Shown: positions 1-7,761, numbered from the stretch's first letter. The stretch: 33,144 nt of DNA from Emcibacter sp. (GCA_026982375.1 JALSHF010000015.1:1-33144), one strand, 5' to 3'. Numbers and translations are program-made. The notes: generated by a model from the sequence alone, not told the origin.

Positions 1-660
1 GGGGCCGATGTAGCTATTGAGCGCCGTGGTGCTGACCCGTTCGTAAAAACGTATGGACGGCAACAGCTCGGAAGATACCGTAAGATAGGCCTCGGGCATT
101 AATTCGCGCACCAGTTCAGCGGCCTGTTTCTCATGATCGCCGTTAGCAAAGCTGTTCATAAAACAGATGGAGACGGCCTTGACCTCTTCGGCTTTAAACA
201 AGTCAATGGCCGCCCTGACGTCATCCAGACTTAATGGGGCAATCTCCTGACCATTACGGTCAAGCCGCCCGCCAACCCCGCGCCGCAGATATCGCGGCAC
301 CAGCGGCACCACATTGGTGCAGCGGTTATTATATTGCTCTTCCCGAATGCCGCGCCGCATTTCCAGGGCATCGCGCAGGCCTTCGGTCGTGATCAAGCCG
401 CATTTGGCCCCATTGCTGGTCAAGGTCGCATTGGTGGTCACCGTCGTGCCATGAACAATCGTGTCCAGATTTGCCGCCAATTCTTCCAGCGTCATGGGCG
501 GGGTCATGGCCTCGGCAATATCCGTCAGGCCCTGAATAACCGCAATGGACGGATCAGACGGGGTGGACAAGGTTTTATGGATGCGGGTGTCATGCCCGGC
601 CTGATCTACGAAAAAATCCGTAAAGGTTCCGCCAACGTCAATACCAATTTTCAGACTCAT
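1..660 (-). CDS. Hydantoinase A family protein, N-terminal part (cut by window edge)
   Basis: The first 220 codons are present and the C-terminus lies outside the window. The protein opens with MSLKIGIDVGGTFTD, the actin-like ATP-binding loop of the hydantoinase/oxoprolinase A family, followed by HGTTVTTNATLT near residue 90 and RGIREEQYNNR near residue 125, both typical of the Hydant_A_N domain. Members include N-methylhydantoinase A and the beta subunits of acetone and acetophenone carboxylases; they use ATP to open or carboxylate substrates and usually work with a HyuB-type partner, which would lie beyond the edge. The start has a good ribosome site (AGAGGAA) and follows the thiolase stop by 12 bases, so the two form one operon. 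The substrate cannot be read from this fragment. Confidence 0.88.
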   Translation of the reverse strand, partial: MSLKIGIDVGGTFTDFFVDQAGHDTRIHKTLSTPSDPSIAVIQGLTDIAEAMTPPMTLEELAANLDTIVHGTTVTTNATLTSNGAKCGLITTEGLRDALEMRRGIREEQYNNRCTNVVPLVPRYLRRGVGGRLDRNGQEIAPLSLDDVRAAIDLFKAEEVKAVSICFMNSFANGDHEKQAAELVRELMPEAYLTVSSELLPSIRFYERVSTTALNSYIGP

Positions 661-672
661 TTAATGTTCCTC

Positions 673-1881
673 TTATTTTCTATCTGTGACCTGTATCACG
701 ATCGCCATGGCGGTATCCCCCGCCGCACAACCACTAAACAAGCCATAACCACCGCCCTTCAGGGCCAATTCCTCAATCAATTCAATAACGCCGCGCATCC
801 CCATGGGCCCTTGGGGATGACCCCAGATCAAAGAACAGCCGAAATTATTCATGGTCCGCACATCAATGCCGAATTGATCCGCAAAAAACAGATCATTAAC
901 GGCAAAAGGATTATGGGTTTTAATGGCGTCAATCTGATCAATGGTAATCCCCGCCTGTGTCAGGGCGGCATTTGCCGCCGGAACCGTGGCTTTTGGCATA
1001 TAGGCCAATTCCACCCGCGCCTGACCAATACCCAGAATCTTCACCTGAATACCGCTGTCCTGACTAAGCTCTTTCGCCTTTTCCGAACTGGCCACGATCA
1101 TGGCCGCATTGCCGTCCGCCGGATGGGTCTGACCGCCAAAAGTAATCGTCCCGCCAGCCACCACAGGCCGCAGCTTGGCCAGGCCTTCTGCGGTTGAGGT
1201 CACAAGCCCCTCATCACCGTTCAACTGATTTGCGATTTTCTTGAAGTTTGGAGTCGGCACATCAAACGGCAAGGTCATATAACGTTTTTGAAAGGCGTTA
1301 TCATCGGCCAGAGCGTCCGCATATTGTTCCTGACGCCGTAGAACAAGGTCATGCTGACGCGCGGAGGTGATGTCATAATCACGGGCAACATTTTCCGCTG
1401 TGGCAAGCATGGAGTGCCCGCCCATCGGATCAAACCCGAAATTATCCATGGTCCAGTTTTCTGTTTTGCCCGTCCCGCCCGGCCCCTTTGGATTAGGGTA
1501 ATAAACCTGCGGGCCGTTCGAGACACGATCCGCCGTGACAATCAAGGACGCCGTAGCCTGACCCGTTTCAATTTCCTGCGCGCCGTTCAAGATACAGCGC
1601 ACCCCTGTGGCGCAGGCCTGACCAATGGTCGGGCCGCTCACATGATCAAGTCCTGCCATCCCCGCAAGCCACGGCAACCCGTAAAAAACATGCTGCTGCG
1701 GCACCGATGTCCCCAGCACGCCATAATCAATAAGCCCGCCGTCTATATTGCGCCGGGCCAGCTCCTTAACGGCCACATGAGCAGCAAATTTAAGGCTGTG
1801 AAGATTGGAAAGGCTGCCCTGCCACCGGCAAAAGGGCGTTGACCAATAAGCACCATAAGGGATCTCTGCAAGGTAAGACAT
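673..1881 (-). CDS. Thiolase family protein (acetyl-CoA acyltransferase-like)
   Basis: A 402-residue thiolase, the usual length for the family. The nucleophilic cysteine is C90 in GQACATGV. The conserved C-terminal motifs are THNPFAVND with H323 (in place of the NEAFA motif), WGHPQG with H355, and GCAAGD with the second catalytic cysteine C385. The HNPF variant recalls SCP2-type and atypical thiolases rather than classical PhaA/FadA enzymes. It probably makes or cleaves a 3-oxoacyl-CoA. It lies just upstream of the hydantoinase A gene and is divergent from the LysR gene, so LysR control is likely. The start is supported by AGGAG 5 bases upstream. The exact acyl substrate is unknown. Confidence 0.88.
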   Translation of the reverse strand: MSYLAEIPYGAYWSTPFCRWQGSLSNLHSLKFAAHVAVKELARRNIDGGLIDYGVLGTSVPQQHVFYGLPWLAGMAGLDHVSGPTIGQACATGVRCILNGAQEIETGQATASLIVTADRVSNGPQVYYPNPKGPGGTGKTENWTMDNFGFDPMGGHSMLATAENVARDYDITSARQHDLVLRRQEQYADALADDNAFQKRYMTLPFDVPTPNFKKIANQLNGDEGLVTSTAEGLAKLRPVVAGGTITFGGQTHPADGNAAMIVASSEKAKELSQDSGIQVKILGIGQARVELAYMPKATVPAANAALTQAGITIDQIDAIKTHNPFAVNDLFFADQFGIDVRTMNNFGCSLIWGHPQGPMGMRGVIELIEELALKGGGYGLFSGCAAGDTAMAIVIQVTDRK

Positions 1882-1895
1882 GGGAACTCCTGTAT

Positions 1896-1901
1896 ATTAT
1901 A
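1896..1901 (-). promoter_or_regulatory. Candidate -10 element of the thiolase-hydantoinase operon
   Basis: A perfect TATAAT on the minus strand lies 15 bases before the thiolase ATG, which would give a very short leader. No good -35 is seen 16 to 18 bases upstream, as expected for an activator-dependent promoter. The assignment is sequence inspection only. Confidence 0.4.
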
Positions 1902-2002
1902 ATGGGTTTGCCCTGATTTTTTTAATCATTTAATGAATACCCGACCCAAAGAATAGGGGAAAATACGCCCTTGAAACAATTGATAGTTTCTTATGATTTG
2001 AC

Positions 2003-2015
2003 TTAGAAAAACTAA
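2003..2015. promoter_or_regulatory. Candidate LysR-type binding site (T-N11-A dyad)
   Basis: The 301-base gap between the divergent thiolase and LysR genes (1882-2182) is AT-rich and holds no open frame I would call. It contains TTAG-AAAAA-CTAA, a perfect dyad with the T-N11-A form of LysR-family sites and the CTAAT core known for GcvA/AmpR-type regulators. It sits about 100 bases upstream of the candidate thiolase -10. Binding by the adjacent regulator is inference. Confidence 0.4.
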
Positions 2016-2182
2016 TAGCCAGAAAAATATATATAAAATATATGGTTAAGGTTAAATTATAGCATATTTTTGTAAAAAAATCGTGAAATCTTCATAAATT
2101 TATGTTAGTTGATATAAGTATTTCTAAAGTGAATAACAAGACTCACCGCGCCGAAGGCAAGTATGAAAGACAGAAAAGCATC

Positions 2183-3082
2183 ATGGGCCGCAATTTACCA
2201 AATTTAAATTCCATCCGGGCATTTGAAGCCGTGGCGCGGCATTTAAGCTTCACGCGCGCCTCTGAGGAATTGAATGTCACCCAAGCGGCGGTCAGCCATC
2301 AGATCAAGGGATTGGAGGCACAATTGGGCGTGATGCTTTTTCGCCGCCACAACAAAGGTCTGCTTTTGACCAAGGAGGGTCAGGCCATGCTTCAGCCCAT
2401 GACCAATGCCTTTGATCTTATTGCCGATGCCACAAATTTGATATTCAACAGTGAAATTCAAATTTTAAAAGTGTCAATGCTCAGCAGTTTTGCCACAGGG
2501 TGGCTCATGCCGCGCCTTGATAGATTTTATACCGAATATCCCAATATTGATATAAGAATCATGGTCACCAATAAAGATTTTGATCTTTTAAAGGCCGGTG
2601 ATGTGGATATTGACCTGCGCTACGGCGATGGCAAATGGCCCCATGTGGAAAGTCAGAAATTTCTGCCGGAAGAAATCTTTCCCGTCTGCAGTCCGGATCT
2701 GCTCAAAGGCGGCTTGCCCCTAAAGACTCTGGATGATCTGGGTCGTCATATTTTGCTGCATGACAATAAAGTGATTGGCTGGAAAGAATGGCTTGATGAT
2801 GCGGGCATCAAGGGCGTGGATTATAACCGTGGCCCGGGATTTTCCCATTATCACATCACCCTTCAGGCGGCAACCCTTGGCCATGGCATCGCCCTTGGCC
2901 GAACGCCTTTGGTGCTGGAGGCTTTAAAGAAAGGCGATCTGGTTCGCCCCTTTGACATCAGCCTGCCAACCGGCATGGGCTATTACGTCATCAACACCAA
3001 CACCGCCACCGACAAAACAAAAGTCCGCGCCTTCACAGGCTGGCTGATGGAGGAGGTCAGGGTGTTTGAGGAGGGTGAATAA
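2183..3082 (+). CDS. LysR family transcriptional regulator, GcvA-like
   Basis: A 299-residue regulator, typical LysR length. An N-terminal winged helix-turn-helix (about residues 8-65, with SIRAFEAVARHLSFTRASEE and VTQAAVSHQIKGLE) is followed by a periplasmic-binding-protein-like effector domain. The sequence style, including PNLNSIRAFEA and the ATLGHGIALG segment, is that of the GcvA/AmpR subgroup. The frame is open 81 bases further upstream, but ATG at 2183 gives the canonical N-terminus and is preferred, although its ribosome site is weak. It is divergent from the thiolase-hydantoinase operon and most likely regulates it; the effector is unknown. Confidence 0.9.
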   Translation: MGRNLPNLNSIRAFEAVARHLSFTRASEELNVTQAAVSHQIKGLEAQLGVMLFRRHNKGLLLTKEGQAMLQPMTNAFDLIADATNLIFNSEIQILKVSMLSSFATGWLMPRLDRFYTEYPNIDIRIMVTNKDFDLLKAGDVDIDLRYGDGKWPHVESQKFLPEEIFPVCSPDLLKGGLPLKTLDDLGRHILLHDNKVIGWKEWLDDAGIKGVDYNRGPGFSHYHITLQAATLGHGIALGRTPLVLEALKKGDLVRPFDISLPTGMGYYVINTNTATDKTKVRAFTGWLMEEVRVFEEGE

Positions 3083-3112
3083 TTTAAAGACCCCTAAACA
3101 AAGGTGGTTTAA

Positions 3113-3240
3113 ATTGTGGTATATCAGGCTAAATCATTTCATATTTATTAATCCATACGCTGCCGCATTAAAATCGACTTACTCTGCCCCCCCCATTGAT
3201 TGTTGGACAATTCTATCAGACATTGACTAACCACCAATGA
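3113..3240 (-). pseudogene. Degenerate aldehyde dehydrogenase C-terminal relic
   Basis: Read on the minus strand, this stretch gives SRF*CGSVWINKYEMI*PDIP, which matches SRLECGSAWINKHGMIQPNVP of the intact dehydrogenase at 4823-6226. Further upstream, GG*SMSDRIVQQ aligns with GGSIWSNDIEQA, but in another frame across an 8-base G run. Over 43 bases (3127-3169 against 4923-4965) I count 33 identities. There are at least three stops and one frameshift, so it cannot be functional. It lies between the LysR gene and the AT-rich island. It looks like the remnant of a paralogue rather than a recent copy, since the DNA has diverged considerably. Confidence 0.75.
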
Positions 3241-3351
3241 TAGTACAGTATTCATGGTCACCACTGTGGGTAATCAGATATAAAGTTTTCGTTATGTCTA
3301 GAAAAAATACAAACGGGGCGTTAATAGTATTAAATTATTGGGAAAATTTAC

Positions 3352-4233
3352 ATGGGACGAGGTCGATACTATCTAGGTAGAGTATTAAAACTTGGGAATT
3401 TAAATCGCGAACGGCTCACTGAGGCAATCCAAGAACCCAAGACAATAAGTGTTGGTAAGTTCCAATGGACATTTACAGATATGCTGGACAAAACTAACGA
3501 GACAGAAGGTTATATTTTTGCTCGTTTGGCCAAATATTCACAAGAAGGTCATATGACGATTGTTGATACAGACACTAACTCTCAGAAAGATGCCGTTACT
3601 GAAAATTTACTTGTTGCGAGTTCGCCTTTTGTGTATTTACCTGAATTTTCAGGCATTGCTTATTTACATGTTTGGCATGGGATAGAAGAAAATGTTTTTC
3701 GTCGCCGGTTTAAAAATTTAATTGAAGAGGCATTTAATAAATTTTTTATCAACTGTGAAATTGAGCCTATAGCGGATTATAGGGCTTTTATATCCAAATT
3801 GCAGGCAATTGAGGAAATTTCTGAAATTCACGCCAAAGTATATCCTCCAAATCCACTTTTTGGTGATTTATGGAAGGATTTAAACGAATATATTAAATCC
3901 AGAAATGCTACAGAAGTTCAGATAGTAGAAAAAAGTACTGATGAAGATGGCTTGAGTACTGATTTAGTGAATTTGATAAATGCTATAGTTAAAAAAAATA
4001 TTGATAAAGCTGAGAGGCCTGCTTCCCTGGCTGATGCAGCTCTTCTTATGGCCGCAGATGGATATGGCACAGGTAAAGTGATTGGTGTGACAAAGGATGA
4101 GAATGTAGTTATTCGCACTGCAGATACCCAAAAAAGCTTTCTTTTTGATAAAGAACCAAAAGGCAGTAAGCTGGCAGTTGAGGCACAAAGACAATTTGCT
4201 AAGGTCTCAGCAGAGCGAGATATGAAACATTGA
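3352..4233 (+). CDS. Uncharacterised soluble protein, first gene of an AT-rich two-gene island
   Basis: I do not recognise this 293-residue protein with confidence. It has no signal peptide or membrane segment. Visible features are an N-terminal RGRYYLGRVLKLG, YIFARLAKYSQEG near residue 55, a hydrophobic segment ASSPFVYLPEFSGIAYLHVW near residue 90, a charged helical middle, and a small-residue motif AADGYGTGKVIGV near residue 235. The layout recalls the loosely defined DUF4747/DUF4868-like soluble proteins of paired defence modules, but that is from memory and weak. Codon use is AT-rich, unlike both flanks, which suggests transfer. It overlaps the next gene by four bases (TTGA), so the two are probably translated together. 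GGGA precedes the ATG by 9 bases. Confidence 0.75.
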   Translation: MGRGRYYLGRVLKLGNLNRERLTEAIQEPKTISVGKFQWTFTDMLDKTNETEGYIFARLAKYSQEGHMTIVDTDTNSQKDAVTENLLVASSPFVYLPEFSGIAYLHVWHGIEENVFRRRFKNLIEEAFNKFFINCEIEPIADYRAFISKLQAIEEISEIHAKVYPPNPLFGDLWKDLNEYIKSRNATEVQIVEKSTDEDGLSTDLVNLINAIVKKNIDKAERPASLADAALLMAADGYGTGKVIGVTKDENVVIRTADTQKSFLFDKEPKGSKLAVEAQRQFAKVSAERDMKH

Positions 4234-4700
4234 GCAGCATTTTTGACATAATCAGAAGGACAGTAATATCTCCTGAATTTTTGGTTACCATATTTGCTAT
4301 TCTGATCATCATTCTTAAGCCAAATTTTCTTTTACTTATCTCAAAAGCATTATCTGAAGCTCCTGATGGGGTGAAATATATAGCATTAGTTCCAGTAGGA
4401 ATTACATTTTGGTGTCTGAAACAGTCAAAAACAATATTATTTCCTTCAGAAGATGCACAAGGCCTGTTACAGAATTGGCCAAACTTCCGATATCTAAAAA
4501 CGCGTGTATTGATAGGAATTGTTTATCAAGGATTTTTTTGTGTGTCCGGGGTTCTTGTATGGATAACTGTACCAAAATTTGACAATTATTGGTCGGTTGT
4601 TGTTATAGGGATGGCAATTATCGGTTCTGTAGTTGGTGCTGCAACTTTTTACTTAGCCTCATTAAATGTAGCAGAGATGACAAAGCGCCATACATTATAG
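4230..4700 (+). CDS. Small multi-pass membrane protein, second gene of the island
   Basis: An unrecognised 156-residue protein that begins with TTG overlapping the stop of the preceding gene. It shows about four hydrophobic segments: FLVTIFAILIIILKP (about 18-32), ALVPVGITFWCL (about 51-62), IGIVYQGFFCVSGVLVWITV (about 95-114) and VVVIGMAIIGSVVGAATFYL (about 124-143). The loop between segments two and three is soluble (about residues 63-90). With the soluble partner upstream it forms a cytosolic-plus-membrane pair, an architecture common in two-gene anti-phage modules, but no family match can be claimed. Composition is AT-rich like its partner. Confidence 0.7.
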   Translation: MSSIFDIIRRTVISPEFLVTIFAILIIILKPNFLLLISKALSEAPDGVKYIALVPVGITFWCLKQSKTILFPSEDAQGLLQNWPNFRYLKTRVLIGIVYQGFFCVSGVLVWITVPKFDNYWSVVVIGMAIIGSVVGAATFYLASLNVAEMTKRHTL

Positions 4701-4731
4701 GCTTTGAAAAATCAATGGGGTCAGCGGAGAG

Positions 4732-4782
4732 AGAAAAAGTTAATAGCTTTACCTATCGGCCAAAGGCCGAGGTAAAGCTATT
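4732..4782 (-). terminator. Long hairpin terminator after the aldehyde dehydrogenase
   Basis: Two nested perfect stems form one hairpin: 12-base arms AATAGCTTTACC (4742-4753) and GGTAAAGCTATT (4771-4782) enclose 6-base arms TCGGCC and GGCCGA around an AAA loop, with a two-base bulge. On the minus strand it is followed by AACTTTTTC, as in an intrinsic terminator, and it lies about 40 bases past the dehydrogenase stop. It may also stop plus-strand transcription from the island. The stem is unusually long for a simple terminator. Confidence 0.7.
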
Positions 4783-4798
4783 TGAGCAGGGGTAACTC

Positions 4799-4820
4799 TT
4801 GGCCAGAACTCTATGGCCAA
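4799..4820. repeat. Short inverted repeat next to the dehydrogenase stop codon
   Basis: TTGGCC and GGCCAA flank a ten-base spacer, immediately downstream of the dehydrogenase stop on the minus strand. No T-run follows. It makes a tandem pair with the longer hairpin at 4742-4782. Confidence 0.4.
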
Positions 4821-4822
4821 AA

Positions 4823-6226
4823 TCAGGTAAAAACCGCCTGAATGGTGGTATATTCTTTTAGGCCGTCGACGCCGAATTCGACGCCGATGCCGGAGCCTTT
4901 GACGCCGCCGAAGGGGACGTTGGGCTGGATCATGCCGTGCTTGTTAATCCATGCACTGCCGCATTCAAGGCGTGAGGCCAGCGCTTTTGCCTGTTCAATG
5001 TCATTGCTCCAGATGGAGCCGCCGAGACCATTGTCGGACGCATTGGCGCGCGCGATGGCATCGTTCACGTCAGTATATTTGATGATCGGCAGGGCCGGGC
5101 CGAACTGTTCTTCATCCACAATTCTCGTGCCGTCGCTGACATCTGCCAAAATGGTCAGGGGATAAAAATATCCCGTCCCCTCTTCGGGATTAGCCCCGAG
5201 CAGAACGCGCGCGCCGCCCGCCACCGCATCCTCGACCAAATCTCTGACTTTGTTATACTGCATTTCATTTTGTACAGGCCCCATGATCATATTTTCATCA
5301 AGGCCGTTCCCCATGGGTATATTACGGGCAAATTCGGTCAGGGCCGCGCAGACATCGTCATAAACATCCGCATGGACATATAATCTTTTCAAGGCCGCGC
5401 AGGTCTGGCCACCATTAATGAAAGACCCCCAGAAAAGCCCCTCGGCAATGGCCTTGGCATCCACATCCGGCAGGACAATACCCGCATCATTGCCGCCCAG
5501 CTCCAGGGTCAGGCGCTTCAGGGTCGGGGCCGCGCTCGCCATGATTTTTTCGCCGGTGGCACATGATCCGGTGAAAATGATTTTATGAATATCCTCATGC
5601 TCGCTCATCATCTGGCCCAGATCATCCCGGCCACTGATCACATTTAAAACGCCCTTGGGCAAAATGCCGCTGATCAGTTCAATCATGCGCAACGTGCTGA
5701 GCGGGGTATAGGGGGAAGGCTTGATAACCACGGTATTGCCGGTGCGAAGAGCCGGGATCACATGCCAGATGGCAATCATCAAGGGCCAGTTCCACGGCGT
5801 GATCGAGCCAACAACACCAATAGGCTTGCGGTGTAGTTCCACGCGGCCCTCTTCATTATCCTGAATAACCTCTACGGGCAATTCCAGATCGGCTGTAAAA
5901 TGAGTCCAGGCCTGACAGCCGCCAAGTTCAAAGCGTGACCCGACACCATTCAGCGGTTTGCCCTGTTCCTGCGTCAATAATTTTGCCAGTTCCTCTGCGT
6001 TATCTTCCAAAAGTTTGCCAATGGCATGGCAGGCCGCCTTGCGATCCTCATTGCTTACCTTGCTCCACGACTTGAAAGCCTGCGCCGCGGCGGCGACAGC
6101 GGCGTCCAGTTCTTCCCGACCCGCCACCGGACATTTACCCAATAATTCACCCGTAGCCGGATTGAATATATCCATATGTGTTGCGGTTGGCACAGACGCG
6201 CCATTTATATATAAATTATATTCCAT
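4823..6226 (-). CDS. NAD(P)-dependent aldehyde dehydrogenase of the qhn operon
   Basis: A full-length ALDH superfamily enzyme of 467 residues. It has the cofactor and active-site motifs in order: TPWNWPLMIA near 145, KPSPYTPLS near 170, FTGSCATGEKI near 220, LELGGND with the general-base glutamate near 245, and the catalytic cysteine in GGQTCAALKR near 280. A frame with ATG at 6238 also exists, but GGAG sits 6 bases before the ATG at 6226, so MEYNLYING is preferred. It lies 67 bases downstream of qhnB on the same strand and is probably cotranscribed. The natural role would be to oxidise the aldehyde released by the amine dehydrogenase to a carboxylate, as FeaB does for phenylacetaldehyde. The substrate is inferred from context. 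Confidence 0.92.
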   Translation of the reverse strand: MEYNLYINGASVPTATHMDIFNPATGELLGKCPVAGREELDAAVAAAAQAFKSWSKVSNEDRKAACHAIGKLLEDNAEELAKLLTQEQGKPLNGVGSRFELGGCQAWTHFTADLELPVEVIQDNEEGRVELHRKPIGVVGSITPWNWPLMIAIWHVIPALRTGNTVVIKPSPYTPLSTLRMIELISGILPKGVLNVISGRDDLGQMMSEHEDIHKIIFTGSCATGEKIMASAAPTLKRLTLELGGNDAGIVLPDVDAKAIAEGLFWGSFINGGQTCAALKRLYVHADVYDDVCAALTEFARNIPMGNGLDENMIMGPVQNEMQYNKVRDLVEDAVAGGARVLLGANPEEGTGYFYPLTILADVSDGTRIVDEEQFGPALPIIKYTDVNDAIARANASDNGLGGSIWSNDIEQAKALASRLECGSAWINKHGMIQPNVPFGGVKGSGIGVEFGVDGLKEYTTIQAVFT

Positions 6227-6293
6227 CATAGTCTCCATTATCGTCTCGGGTGATTAGTTTTCTGCTTCGTTTCTTCTTCATTTCTGGGCAATG

Positions 6294-7412
6294 TTATTTA
6301 TGGATCATTCTGACCACTGTGGCCCCCATATCAGGACAACCCGGCAAGATGACTTCGCCGATACGCGACAGGTCTTCGCTGTCATATATGGCAATATCAC
6401 AGGCCGTCCCGCCCACGTAAACTTCCGTGCCATCAGCGGAAATTTCCGTCTGATAGTAAGAATGATCCAGATCTATACGTTTGATTGTTTCAGCCTTTTC
6501 CAGATCAATTTTAAGCAGGGTATTATAAGCGGCATAGGCGGTTTTACGATCTGGATGATAGACCGTACTGAACAGAACCTCTGGCTCTCCCTGAAAGTCA
6601 ATCATATCAAATTTTTCGGTCTTAAGATCAAGGGACAGCACCCCCGTACGGTAACGGGCCATGTTATCTTCGGCCATATCCGTGCGGGCATAATAGATCG
6701 GGGTTGAGAAAATGCCGTTATTATCCCAGCTGGGCCAAAAAGCCAGCGCGTCGGGCTGCGACAGATTTTCCTTTGTCCAATGGCGCAAGGGATAGGCCAC
6801 CTCATAAGCGCCCGTTTGAACATCTATTTTATAAAAATCCCAGCCCATGGCATAAAGCGCACCGCTTTTGGCCGTCATCAATAGATGAATCCGGCGCGGC
6901 ATGGGAAATTCCCGGGCCACCGCGGCCTCTAATCCGGCGTTTGTTTTAAAAACACTTAAGCGCGGCTCAAGGGATTCAAACCGGTCAAGATGAATTTTTG
7001 TCGGAATATCATAGGAATAAATCTCGGAACCGTCCGGACTTAAATCTATGCCATAATTCCATGTTCTTTCGTCATCCTTATAATCAAGGTCGGCACGAAA
7101 AACCACATTACCGTCTTCCAGTTCAATGCCCACAATGGACTTCAGGCTATTGGTGACCACATAAGCGATTTTACCATCCGGCGAGATCACAATATTCTGC
7201 GGAGCGGTGCTGTCGGGTATGGTGAAGGTTTTTTCAACTTTGCGGGCTTTTATATCGATAACAAACAGCTTGTCCGGGCGCGCGCCAACAATCATATATT
7301 CTCTGGTAATATCTTGCTTAGCGCTATCTTCTTTGGCATATGGCAAGGGGGGCACCAAAAAAGACAAGAGAAATACTGTAAGAATAACCGGTAATTTATA
7401 ATTTTTTTTCAC
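6294..7412 (-). CDS. qhnB: Quinohemoprotein amine dehydrogenase beta subunit
   Basis: This is the seven-bladed propeller subunit of the periplasmic amine dehydrogenase. It has an N-terminal signal peptide (KKNYK, then LPVILTVFLLSFLV, with likely cleavage after PPLPYA) and repeated beta-propeller units such as PDKLFVIDIKARKVEKTF, ISPDGKIAYVVTN, LSPDGSEIYSYD and ISADGTEVYVGGTA. Identity is fixed by its place directly after qhnC. The frame extends to a TTG overlapping the qhnC stop, but that codon has no spaced ribosome site. GTG at 7412, 9 bases after AGAGG and at the head of the signal peptide, is the better start, giving 371 residues. Confidence 0.9.
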   Translation of the reverse strand: MKKNYKLPVILTVFLLSFLVPPLPYAKEDSAKQDITREYMIVGARPDKLFVIDIKARKVEKTFTIPDSTAPQNIVISPDGKIAYVVTNSLKSIVGIELEDGNVVFRADLDYKDDERTWNYGIDLSPDGSEIYSYDIPTKIHLDRFESLEPRLSVFKTNAGLEAAVAREFPMPRRIHLLMTAKSGALYAMGWDFYKIDVQTGAYEVAYPLRHWTKENLSQPDALAFWPSWDNNGIFSTPIYYARTDMAEDNMARYRTGVLSLDLKTEKFDMIDFQGEPEVLFSTVYHPDRKTAYAAYNTLLKIDLEKAETIKRIDLDHSYYQTEISADGTEVYVGGTACDIAIYDSEDLSRIGEVILPGCPDMGATVVRMIHK

Positions 7413-7415
7413 AAT

Positions 7416-7441
7416 CTCAATCCTCTGGCTCAATCCTCTGG
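7416..7441 (-). repeat. 13-base tandem duplication at the qhnC-qhnB junction
   Basis: Two exact adjacent copies of CCAGAGGATTGAG on the minus strand. The first copy encodes the last residues and stop of QhnC. The second copy carries the AGAGG ribosome site used by the qhnB GTG start. The duplication appears to supply qhnB with its own ribosome site. Confidence 0.85.
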
Positions 7442-7747
7442 AAAAACGGCTTGTAATTTACGCCAATTCTTGCGGGTATCCTCCAGTTTTGACCAGTCGG
7501 GATAAGTATTGACCGTGTCAGGAACAGCGGCAGGCCACCAGCATGGGTCAGAGCAGCCATATAAATCCGCCTCCATGGGCTGACAAAGGGAGGCAACGCC
7601 CCCGAACGGATCCACTTCCCATCCGGGATCAACCGATGTGGTGCAGCCCGCGATGGATTGCATGGCAAAAACTTCTTCTCTGGCGCCCGCATCACCTGAC
7701 TGGGTAAGCTGGTGGGCTTTTTTATTCATGGGTTTTAAATGTTTCAT
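7430..7747 (-). CDS. qhnC: Quinohemoprotein amine dehydrogenase gamma subunit precursor (CTQ-bearing)
   Basis: The small catalytic subunit, a ribosomally made and heavily modified peptide of 105 residues. A 28-residue leader ending in REEVFA precedes a mature chain starting MQSIAGC. In mature numbering all known crosslink partners are present: C7-E16, C27-D33 and C41-D49 for the thioether bridges, and C37-W43 for cysteine tryptophylquinone, within [17 protein letters not shown]43 becomes the quinone that oxidises primary amines. In studied species QhnD forms the thioethers, QhnG hydroxylates the tryptophan, QhnE removes the leader and QhnF is needed for translocation. QhnG, QhnF and QhnE are encoded at 16957-20775; QhnD is not in the window. 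The start has AGGA 8 bases upstream. Confidence 0.95.
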   Translation of the reverse strand: MKHLKPMNKKAHQLTQSGDAGAREEVFAMQSIAGCTTSVDPGWEVDPFGGVASLCQPMEADLYGCSDPCWWPAAVPDTVNTYPDWSKLEDTRKNWRKLQAVFPED

Positions 7748-7761
7748 GATCTTGATCCTGC

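Noticed and set aside
334-1842. Long plus-strand open frames opposite the hydantoinase and thiolase genes (334-1197 and 1351-1842)
   Set aside because: They are antisense to clear family members, show no recognisable domain and lack proper ribosome sites.
4742-4782. Integron attC-like site at the long palindrome
   Set aside because: The flanks lack the conserved GTTRRRY and RYYYAAC core boxes, and no integrase is seen.
4589-4795. 68-codon plus-strand frame overlapping the island membrane gene and the hairpin
   Set aside because: It runs through the terminator hairpin and overlaps the better-supported membrane protein in another frame.
7413-7433. TTG start of qhnB overlapping the qhnC stop
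   Set aside because: No ribosome site at a workable distance; GTG 7412 starts the signal peptide with AGAGG at 9 bases.
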